Virus record (IMG/VR): IMGVR_UViG_3300033747_000022
Coordinates: 62,001 to 126,000 of that record
Source of the DNA: a virus
DNA length: 64,000 nt
Direction: 5' to 3' (one strand)
Shown: positions 35,508 through 40,830 of the stretch, piece by piece
Position numbering within the stretch: position 1 is the first letter of the stretch
How the letters are laid out: the number at the start of each line of letters is the position of its first letter
Position numbers and translations under genes: made by a program
Notes under the pieces: generated by a model
Told to the model about the DNA's origin: nothing
The model's database searches: none
The model's input: only the letters and a program-made list of their open reading frames with translations

Positions 35508-35960
35508 ATGTTAAACAGAATAGTATTAATTGGAAGATTGACAAGAGACCCGGAGCTTCGCTATACATCTAATGGAACTCCAGTATGTAATTTTACACTG
35601 GCGGTAGAGAGAAACTACACTAATCGTGATGGAGAAAGAGATGTGGACTTCATCAATATCGTAACCTGGAGAGGTCTTGCAGAAAGCTGTGCTAAGCACC
35701 TTGGTAAAGGAAGACTTGTAGGAGTTGACGGTTCACTGCAGATTAGGAACTCAGAAAACAACGGCCGTAAGTACATCAACCCTGAAGTAAGGGCTGACAA
35801 TGTACGCTTCCTTGACTTTGGAGATAATAACGGTGGCGGAAAGTCAAGCAGTAACTCAAATAAGGGCTCTTACAACAATAATAATAACTCACAAAACCAA
35901 AATCAAAACCAGAACCAAAGTTCACAATTTAATGATGACGACTTTGACGTACCGTTTTAG
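35508..35960 (+). CDS. ssb: single-stranded DNA-binding protein
   Basis: 150 residues. The OB fold is typical of bacterial SSB (MLNRIVLIGRLTRDPELRYT, then FTLAVERNY, VDFINIVTWRGLAE, LVGVDGSLQIR). A Gly/Asn/Gln-rich linker leads to the acidic tip DDDFDVPF, which recruits replication and repair proteins. It coats single-stranded DNA during replication. Confidence 0.95.
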   Translation: MLNRIVLIGRLTRDPELRYTSNGTPVCNFTLAVERNYTNRDGERDVDFINIVTWRGLAESCAKHLGKGRLVGVDGSLQIRNSENNGRKYINPEVRADNVRFLDFGDNNGGGKSSSNSNKGSYNNNNNSQNQNQNQNQSSQFNDDDFDVPF

Positions 35961-35965
35961 GCAAA

Positions 35966-36001
35966 AAGGCGGGGCCTTGTGCCCTGCCTTAATTCTTTTT
36001 T
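35966..36001 (+). terminator. intrinsic terminator after ssb
   Basis: The stem aaggcgggg.../...ccctgcctt is followed, after aattc, by seven T. Confidence 0.75.
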
Positions 36002-36014
36002 AGGGGGTAAAAAA

Positions 36015-36524
36015 ATGAAAGAAATAGAAAAGAAATTTATTGTCAGCAAAAATTATGAGTTTCCTGCTGAATATAAAAGTTATGATATTATGCAAAAGTA
36101 TTTACACATAGACTCTATTTCTGAAATTAGAATCAGACAAAAGCTTCATTTCAACAAGAAAGGAAAGTTTACTAAAAAGACTCAAAAGATAACTATCAAA
36201 GAAGGTAGTGGAGATATCAGAGAAGAAACAGAAATCAGTATCTCGCCATCATTATTTGATAATCTTTGGGAAGTAAACAACAAAAGGGCTATTCATAAAC
36301 TCAGGTATCTAATACCATATAAGGGTAAAATTATAGAAGTTGATGAGTTTCCTTTATATGATAACTTTCCTATTTTTGCTGAAATTGAATTTGACAGTAA
36401 GGAAGAGATGGAAAATTTTGAGTTTCCATACTGGTTTGACAGGGAGACAAAAGTAAAAAACAAGGATATTTTTATGTTTATTAACAGCTATGAGGCTGAT
36501 AAAGATATAAATGACATATTGTAA
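36015..36524 (+). CDS. CYTH-domain phosphohydrolase/cyclase-like protein
   Basis: Start chosen at ATG 36015 after GGGGG. 169 residues. It opens with the CYTH signature MKEIEKKFIV (ExExK) and continues with EIRIRQKL, ITIKEGSG, REETEISI, KLRYLIPYKG and EVDEFP, the alternating charged strands of the triphosphate tunnel. Family members hydrolyse inorganic or organic triphosphates, including RNA 5' triphosphates in some lineages. The substrate is not evident. Confidence 0.82.
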   Translation: MKEIEKKFIVSKNYEFPAEYKSYDIMQKYLHIDSISEIRIRQKLHFNKKGKFTKKTQKITIKEGSGDIREETEISISPSLFDNLWEVNNKRAIHKLRYLIPYKGKIIEVDEFPLYDNFPIFAEIEFDSKEEMENFEFPYWFDRETKVKNKDIFMFINSYEADKDINDIL

Positions 36525-36651
36525 TGAAGGTATGAAGTTAAGAAGCTATATTTCTAGCTCCATATATTCATAAGTTCACAAGAAGCTAAACTAATATCCA
36601 AAAAATAAAAAGAGAGGAATGATAAAAGCTTAGCTAAAAGGAGGATAAAAA

Positions 36652-36834
36652 ATGAAAAATGCAGTTGTAATTTGTAGAACAGAGGACAAAAAGCATCATT
36701 TAATTTTAGAAGAGGGAGAAGTTGTTAGAGTTGTAGGAAGAAGCAAAAATAAAGTAAAAGTAAATACAGAAGATGGTAAAACATTATGGTGTAACTTCAG
36801 AAATTTAAGTGAAAAATTAGTATTTAGGGGTTAA
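36652..36834 (+). CDS. small SH3-like protein
   Basis: 60 residues, ATG after AAAGGAGG. Beta-rich (EEGEVVRVVGRSKNKVKVNTED), KOW/SH3-like in shape. It is the last protein gene before the RNA cluster. The gap 36525-36651 holds a small hairpin and no gene. Confidence 0.5.
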   Translation: MKNAVVICRTEDKKHHLILEEGEVVRVVGRSKNKVKVNTEDGKTLWCNFRNLSEKLVFRG

Positions 36835-36857
36835 GGAAAATTTCAAAGGGGTTAAAA

Positions 36858-36876
36858 GGCCATATTTATTATGGCC
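36858..36876 (+). terminator. hairpin ahead of the RNA-cluster promoter
   Basis: ggccata/tatggcc with a 5-base loop, followed by an AT-rich tract. It probably separates the upstream gene from the RNA cluster. Confidence 0.45.
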
Positions 36877-36901
36877 AGAAATTATATTTATTTTATATTA
36901 T

Positions 36902-36930
36902 TTGAAAAATGTAGTGAAGTATGATATAAT
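36902..36930 (+). promoter_or_regulatory. strong promoter of the RNA cluster
   Basis: TTGAAA, 17 bases, TATAAT, a near-consensus sigma-A promoter. Transcription should start near 36937. The spacer (AATGTAGTGAAGT...) closely resembles the spacer of the promoter at 42496 (AATGAAGTGAAGT...), which drives the RNA ligase operon. Confidence 0.75.
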
Positions 36931-36949
36931 AAACTTAACAGATAAACAA

Positions 36950-37153
36950 GTCATTGGTGGCGGAATAAGTAGACGCTATAATGGTAAGGCATTCGGTGGG
37001 AAACATAATAACCAGAGGGGCATATGCTTACACAATTAAAAGCAGCTCTGCAACATGCGAATGTTCATGTGAGGTGTAAACCCTCACCCATGACATTATA
37101 TATATGCCGGTTCGGGAAACTACAGGTTAGTTACCTGCCCTGCCGGCTCCAAA
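36950..37153 (+). ncRNA. structured RNA of unknown type, first product of the RNA cluster
   Basis: No protein gene fits. The 5' part has a tRNA-Leu-like D arm (TGGCGGAATAAGTAGACGC at 36959). A long-range stem ggcatat/atatgcc (near 37019 and 37109) encloses hairpins at gcag/ctgc, acatg/catgt and gtgagg/cctcac. The 3' end (ACAGG...CCTGC, then GCCGGCTCCA) looks like a T arm with acceptor end, but the 5' acceptor partner is absent. It may be a decayed or rearranged tRNA or another structured RNA. Confidence 0.4.
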
Positions 37154-37160
37154 ATTTAAA

Positions 37161-37245
37161 GGAAGAGTGTCCGAGTGGTTTAAGGAGACAGTTTGCTAAA
37201 CTGTTACCGACAGGTTCAGGGGTTCAAATCCCCTCTCTTCCTCCA
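37161..37245 (+). tRNA. tRNA-Ser (GCU)
   Basis: Intact class II tRNA with CCA encoded. Acceptor ggaagag pairs with ctcttcc, the anticodon stem acagt/actgt encloses TTGCTAA, the T loop is ttcaaat. It is the only uninterrupted tRNA of this cluster. Confidence 0.93.
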
Positions 37246-37251
37246 TTTTTT

Positions 37252-37366
37252 CGGGAGATAGCTCAGCAGGCTAGAGCAGCTAAAATATGTCTTGTATAAG
37301 GTATTAACAGCAATCACATCCCATTAAAGGAGCGTGTCGCAGGTTCGAATCCTGCTCTCCCGGTCA
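37252..37366 (+). tRNA. interrupted tRNA, anticodon uncertain (UUA if spliced as proposed)
   Basis: Acceptor cgggaga pairs with tctcccg; the D arm gctc/gagc and T arm gcagg, ttcgaat, cctgc are perfect. The anticodon arm is broken by an insertion, proposed as 37282-37319 (38 bases): AAAAT, then a 7-bp hairpin (atgtctt/aaggtat), then TAACAGCAATC. Removal gives a 77-base tRNA with anticodon stem gctcc/ggagc and loop CATTAAA. Position 33 would be A instead of U, and the anticodon UUA would read the stop codon UAA, so either the junction or the function is unusual. The 3' end is GTCA, not CCA. Confidence 0.7.
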
Positions 37367-37371
37367 TTTTT

Positions 37372-37586
37372 AGTCGCAGTGATAGTTTTTGGCAATTTAA
37401 ACTATCTTCAAATAAATGCGACAGAATTAAGATTCCTCTACAAAATTGCCAGAGGGCTTAATTCAAAATTAATCTGTCAGCAACATGTAAACAGCCTGGC
37501 TACAATATTAAAAACAAACTGCCAGGCTTAGGAAATACATGGAAACAACTGCCGAGCTCTGTGGGCTAGCTGTTGCGACGGGTTAA
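37372..37586 (+). ncRNA. structured RNA with kissing loops and a CAGCAAC core
   Basis: This interval between two interrupted tRNAs has no gene. It holds: an outer stem gtcgca/tgcgac with inner hairpin gatagttt/aaactatc; a stem gacagAattaa/ttaatctgtc with inner hairpin cctct/agagg; and a third hairpin agcctggc/gccaggct. The loops of the first two hairpins share seven complementary bases (GGCAATT and AATTGCC), a probable kissing interaction. CAGCAAC (37478) follows the second stem at the same place as in the tRNA insertions. Confidence 0.55.
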
Positions 37587-37591
37587 TTTAC

Positions 37592-37710
37592 GGTGAGGTA
37601 GCCAAGATGGAAAGGCTCCGGCGCAAAAAGAAAGTGTGACTAGTTTAGTCACCAACAGCAATTCTTCTATGTCAAGCCGGGATTCGCGGGTTCAACTCCC
37701 GTCCTCACCA
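37592..37710 (+). tRNA. interrupted tRNA-Asp (GUC)
   Basis: Acceptor ggtgagg pairs perfectly with cctcacc; the anticodon stem ccggc/gccggg and the T arm (ttcaact loop) are intact. Between the 5' stem arm (ends 37622) and the loop ATGTCAA (37669-37675) lies an insertion of about 46 bases with hairpin gtgact/agtcac followed by CAACAGCAATT. Its removal leaves 73 bases plus CCA to be added. The same anticodon is present in the intact tRNA at 12655. Confidence 0.85.
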
Positions 37711-37722
37711 ATTACAATTTTT

Positions 37723-37840
37723 CGAAGGGTAGCTCAACTGGTAGAGCAGCTAAAATATATGCTTAGTTTTAAGCGTTAACAGCAATCAATTTTCCTTGAG
37801 GAGGAGCTTGCTGCAGGTTCGAATCCTGCCCCTTCGACCA
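37723..37840 (+). tRNA. interrupted tRNA, anticodon uncertain (GAG if spliced as proposed)
   Basis: Acceptor cgaaggg pairs with cccttcg, CCA is encoded, the D arm gctc/gagc and the T arm gcagg, ttcgaat, cctgc are perfect. The proposed insertion is 37752-37793 (42 bases): AAAAT, a 7-bp hairpin (atgctta/taagcgt), TAACAGCAATC and a T-rich end. Removal gives 76 bases with anticodon stem gctcc/ggagc and loop TTGAGGA. The 5' exon and the start of the insertion are nearly the same as in the tRNA at 37252. Confidence 0.72.
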
Positions 37841-37848
37841 TTTTTTAA

Positions 37849-37971
37849 GGAGAGATTCTCCTAATGGCAAAGGTACCGGCCAAAATATGTTTAGATTAAA
37901 CATTAACAGCAAAAAAAGTGAAAAGCCGGCGGTCGATGACCATGGTGGTTCGAATCCACCACTCTCCACCA
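37849..37971 (+). tRNA. interrupted tRNA, anticodon GAA (Phe), with a long variable arm
   Basis: Acceptor ggagag pairs with ctctcc, CCA is encoded and the T arm ggtgg, ttcgaat, ccacc is perfect. The anticodon stem is ccggc/gccgg. The insertion, proposed as 37882-37918 (37 bases), has AAAAT, a 7-bp hairpin (atgttta/taaacat) and TAACAGCAA. Removal gives loop CTGAAAA, a canonical Phe loop. The variable arm (ggtc/gacc) is of class II, which is odd for Phe, so the true identity is open. Confidence 0.78.
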
Positions 37972-38007
37972 ACTTTAGGAATTAAAGATTAATTTTTTGT
38001 AATTTTT

Positions 38008-38087
38008 AAAGACGGCACACAGCAACCAAACTATTATATAATAAAAGACGAATAAGGCTGACACTTTTTTATCCCTGAGCCGTCTTG
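38008..38087 (+). ncRNA. stand-alone CAGCAACC hairpin element 1
   Basis: The arms aagacggc (38009-38016) and gccgtctt (38079-38086) form an 8-bp stem. ACACAGCAACC follows the 5' arm at once, then about 50 AT-rich bases close the loop. It is the same core as in the tRNA insertions, but the stem is closed from the outside, not by a short loop. Confidence 0.55.
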
Positions 38088-38199
38088 TTATAGATTTTAG
38101 GCACTAGAAAACCTAGTAGGCTTGCCCCTATGGATGAATAGTACCTAATTTTGAAGTAACTCATTGTAATATATAATATTAGTATAGGAGGTGAAGATA

Positions 38200-39321
38200 A
38201 TGATTAAGAAGTTCAAGCCAATCAACAAAGCATATAAATTTAGAATTTATCCTAATCAAGAACAACAAGAGTTAATTGATAAAACAATAGGTTGTAGTCG
38301 ATTCATCTATAATGAATTTCTGGCAAAGTCTAAAGATAATCAATATAAATCTTATTCTAAAAACTCTAAAGAGTTAACTCAACTAAAGAAAGAATATACT
38401 TGGCTTAAAGAAGTAGATTCTATAGCATTACAACAAAGTCTTAAAGACTTAGATAGAGCTTTTAAAAACTTCTTTAGTGGTAAATATAACTTTCCTAAGT
38501 TTAAGTCTAAAAGAAAAGCTAGATTATCTTATCGCACTCAAAAATTTATTAGACCTAGTGGTAGCACTAACATTGAGATTAATGATAATAAAATCAAACT
38601 ACCTAAGCTATCTTGGGTTAGATTCGCTAAATCTAAAGAGGTTAAAGGTAAAATTAATAATGTTACAGTTTCTAAATCTAAAGTAGGCAAATATTATATC
38701 TCAATTAATGTTAGTCAAGTCTTAGTAACTACTGTTAAAGACAATCAAGGTGAATTAGGATTAGATTTGGGTATTAAAGACTTTCTAACTACATCTAATG
38801 GTGAACATATATCTAACCCTAGACACTTATCGAAATATCAAGATAAACTAGCTAAACTACAAAGAAGATTAGCTAAAAAACAGAAATTCTCTAACAATTG
38901 GTATAAACTTAAAAAGAAAATTGCCAAAGTGCATACTAAAATCAAAAATGTAAGATTGGACTTCCTTCACAAATTATCTACTAGATTAGTTAAGGAGAAT
39001 CAACTGCTAGTCATAGAAGATTTAAATGTGAAGGGGATGATTAAAAATTCTAAACTGGCTAAACATATCGCAGATTGTAGCTGGTCTAAGTTTACTACTA
39101 TGCTTGAATATAAAGGAAAATGGTATGACTGCATTTTACACAAAGTAAATCGCTTTTTTGCTAGTAGTCAAACTTGTAATATATGTGGTACTAAAAACCC
39201 TAAAGTCAAAGATTTGTCTGTCAGAGATTGGACTTGTAGCTGTGGTGCAACTCATAACAGAGATACAAATGCTAGTCTAAACCTCTTAAAACAAGGTAAA
39301 TTAGACTTAGGACTTAGATAG
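38200..39321 (+). CDS. tnpB: TnpB, RNA-guided endonuclease
   Basis: Start chosen at ATG 38200 after AGGAGG. 373 residues, usual length. The N-terminal KAYKFRIYPNQEQQELI and CSRFIYNEFL are typical. The RuvC site is complete: LGLDLGIKDF (Asp) near 188, LLVIEDLNV (Glu) near 270 and HNRDTNAS (Asp) near 355. The zinc ribbon is CNICGTKNP and CSCGATHNRD. It cuts DNA under guidance of an RNA from the right end of the element, which helps the element persist. It appears intact. Confidence 0.93.
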   Translation: MIKKFKPINKAYKFRIYPNQEQQELIDKTIGCSRFIYNEFLAKSKDNQYKSYSKNSKELTQLKKEYTWLKEVDSIALQQSLKDLDRAFKNFFSGKYNFPKFKSKRKARLSYRTQKFIRPSGSTNIEINDNKIKLPKLSWVRFAKSKEVKGKINNVTVSKSKVGKYYISINVSQVLVTTVKDNQGELGLDLGIKDFLTTSNGEHISNPRHLSKYQDKLAKLQRRLAKKQKFSNNWYKLKKKIAKVHTKIKNVRLDFLHKLSTRLVKENQLLVIEDLNVKGMIKNSKLAKHIADCSWSKFTTMLEYKGKWYDCILHKVNRFFASSQTCNICGTKNPKVKDLSVRDWTCSCGATHNRDTNASLNLLKQGKLDLGLR

Positions 39322-39462
39322 ATTACATACTGTCGGACTGACAGGAATTTACGCTTTTGGAGAGAGCATAAGACCTAACTTAATCTGATTAAATAATTAG
39401 CTTTAAGTAGGCAATTCTCGTTGAAAAAAGAATCCCCGCAGGCTTGCCTCGGGGTAGGTCAA
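39322..39462 (+). ncRNA. probable omega RNA scaffold of tnpB
   Basis: The 140 bases after the tnpB stop carry hairpins (gtcggactgac, ccccg/cgggg) and end at the right end of the element, as omega RNAs do. The guide would be the 16-20 flanking bases after about 39463. The gap 39466-39578 has no gene. Confidence 0.55.
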
Positions 39463-39578
39463 TAAAGGGCGATATCTTGGTGTTAGTTTATCTTTATGAT
39501 TTTGTTCATTATAATATATTCTTTCGAACTTGCCGGTGCTTTTAAACCCGGTTAATTTTGTATAAAGAGGTGTAAAAA

Positions 39579-40400
39579 TTGTTTATAGCAGAAGTTGGTA
39601 TTAACCACAACGGAAATTTAGAGTATGCCTATGAGTTAATAGATATGGCATATAAAGCTGGAGCAGATGTAGTTAAATTTCAGAAAAGAAACCCTAAAAA
39701 GTGTGTGCCCAAAGACCAGTGGCATAAAAAGAAAAAAACACCGTGGGGTGAGATGGACTATATTGATTATAAATACAGAATGGAATTTGGTTATAGCGAA
39801 TATGTAGCACTGAATGCTTACTGTCACAAGCTGGGAGTTAAATGGACAGCAAGTGTATGGGATATTGAATCTCTTGAATTTCTAACTGATTTTAATGTGC
39901 CGTTCATAAAAATTGCTAGTGCCTCAATCACAGATATGAAGCTTTTAGAAGCTGTAAGAAAGACAGGAATCCCTGTAGTTTTATCCACTGGTATGAGTAC
40001 AGAAGAAGAAATTGATAAAGCAGTTAATGTTTTTGAAGGATATGAAGATAAGTTAAGTATCATGCACTGCAACAGCAGTTATCCATCAGCTGAGAATGAG
40101 CTTGACTTAAGAATAATTGAAAGACTTAAAGAAAAGTATCCTTTAAATATTATAGGTTACAGCGGCCACGAAAAAGGGATTCAACCGACAATAGCAGCTA
40201 AAGTTTTAGGAGCTGAGATAATTGAAAGACATATCACTCTAGATAAGGATATGTGGGGCAGCGACCACAGTGCAAGTCTAGAATACAAAGAGCTAAAAGA
40301 GCTTATCGACAATCTTAACAGAGTTGATAACTGGCTCGGGAGTGATAATATTAAAGTTTATGAATCTGAAGAAAAAGTAAAAGAAAAACTTAGAAAATAA
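39579..40400 (+). CDS. NeuB-type N-acylneuraminate synthase, catalytic barrel only
   Basis: Start TTG 39579 after AGAGGTG. 273 residues cover the TIM barrel: FIAEVGINHNGN at the start, DVVKFQKR near 35, KIASASITD near 109, PVVLSTGMS near 131, YSGHEKGI near 192 and IERHITLDKDMWGSDH near 214. It would condense phosphoenolpyruvate with an N-acyl hexosamine to a sialic acid-like sugar. The usual C-terminal antifreeze-like domain is absent. No other sugar-acid genes are nearby, so the product and role are unclear. Confidence 0.85.
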   Translation: MFIAEVGINHNGNLEYAYELIDMAYKAGADVVKFQKRNPKKCVPKDQWHKKKKTPWGEMDYIDYKYRMEFGYSEYVALNAYCHKLGVKWTASVWDIESLEFLTDFNVPFIKIASASITDMKLLEAVRKTGIPVVLSTGMSTEEEIDKAVNVFEGYEDKLSIMHCNSSYPSAENELDLRIIERLKEKYPLNIIGYSGHEKGIQPTIAAKVLGAEIIERHITLDKDMWGSDHSASLEYKELKELIDNLNRVDNWLGSDNIKVYESEEKVKEKLRK

Positions 40401-40408
40401 AAATCTTA

Positions 40409-40472
40409 AAGGCGCCAACAGCAAACTTACTAAATCAAACTTCCAATTTGAATCCAATAGTAATGGTGCCTT
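40409..40472 (+). ncRNA. stand-alone CAGCAA hairpin element 2, with Gly-type anticodon-like loop
   Basis: The stem aaggcgcc (40409-40416)/ggtgcctt (40465-40472) has 8 pairs with one wobble. AACAGCAA follows the 5' arm directly. The loop contains ttact/agtaa pairing and a perfect 5-bp hairpin tcaaa/tttga around the 7-base loop CTTCCAA, which is the shape and sequence of a Gly (UCC) anticodon loop. Confidence 0.6.
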
Positions 40473-40480
40473 GTATATAT

Positions 40481-40611
40481 GGCAGTATAGCTCAACTGGT
40501 AGAGAGCAAACAAAGTTAATGGGCATAGGCCGGCGGGCCCTTACAGCAAACTACAACTAACAATTCTATGTAAAAGAAAAGACGTAGGTTCAAATCCTGC
40601 TACTGCCACCA
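40481..40611 (+). tRNA. interrupted tRNA-Tyr (GUA)
   Basis: Acceptor ggcagta pairs with tactgcc, CCA is encoded, T arm gtagg, ttcaaat, cctgc. Removing 40505-40560 (56 bases, with a GC-rich hairpin around gggc/gccc and then TTACAGCAAAC) joins GAG to CA and restores the D stem gctc/gagc, position 26 A, anticodon stem ttct/agaa and loop ATGTAAA: a 75-base tRNA-Tyr. The insertion here lies in the D arm, not the anticodon arm. The variable arm is short, unlike the intact tRNA-Tyr at 12404. Confidence 0.78.
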
Positions 40612-40655
40612 TCAGCCGGCAATTAAATTAAGTTAACCAACACTCCTTTCAAATT

Positions 40656-40723
40656 AAAGACAGATGCAGCAACCAATTCTTATGAAGGTATCATAAAACC
40701 CGCGAAATGCGGATACTGTCTTG
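40656..40723 (+). ncRNA. stand-alone CAGCAACC hairpin element 3
   Basis: The stem aagacag (40657-40663)/ctgtctt (40716-40722) is perfect. ATGCAGCAACC follows the 5' arm. The enclosed part contains ccgc/gcgg and a TATCATAAA stretch that resembles a Met-type anticodon loop, though the flanking pairing is weak. Confidence 0.5.
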
Positions 40724-40746
40724 TAGTAGAGTCTTAGGAATTAAAT

Positions 40747-40803
40747 TTAGGCACAATCAGCAACCAAATCAAGGACTGTAAATCCAACAAAATATGTGCC
40801 TAG
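40747..40803 (+). ncRNA. stand-alone CAGCAACC hairpin element 4, circularly permuted, with Tyr-type loop
   Basis: The stem taggcac (40748-40754)/gtgccta (40796-40802) is perfect. AATCAGCAACC follows the 5' arm, and AAAATAT (40789-40795) directly precedes the 3' arm. In the tRNA insertions the order is AAAAT, stem, loop, stem, ACAGCAA; here the same parts occur in permuted order. The payload holds gga-CTGTAAA-tcc, a Tyr (GUA) anticodon loop on a 3-bp stem. It lies 28 bases before the Ro60-like gene. Confidence 0.55.
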
Positions 40804-40830
40804 TATAAAAACAAAAGGGGGATTATTAAT

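Larger units (their letters stand above)
38090..39465 (+). mobile_element. IS200/IS605-family element with tnpB only
   Basis: The tnpB gene is flanked by the left-end region with hairpin actag/ctagt (near 38102) and AGGCTTGCC, and by the right-end hairpin ccccg/cgggg (near 39433) containing AGGCTTGCC again. No tnpA is present, so it needs a transposase in trans. It lies inside the RNA cluster between stand-alone element 1 and the NeuB gene. The exact ends are estimates. Confidence 0.65.

Noticed and set aside
36950-37153. tmRNA or complete tRNA-Leu
   Set aside because: No tag-peptide frame, the acceptor arms do not pair, and the T loop is not canonical.
37024-37531. Protein genes across the tRNA cluster
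   Set aside because: These frames run through clear tRNA structure and have no ribosome sites.
37252-37971. Group I introns in the tRNAs
   Set aside because: Insertions of 37-56 bases are far too short for the group I core, and no P7/P3 signature is visible.
40409-40803. Simple transcription terminators instead of RNA elements
   Set aside because: The stems have very long loops, no T-run follows, and the CAGCAA core is conserved in position, unlike in terminators.
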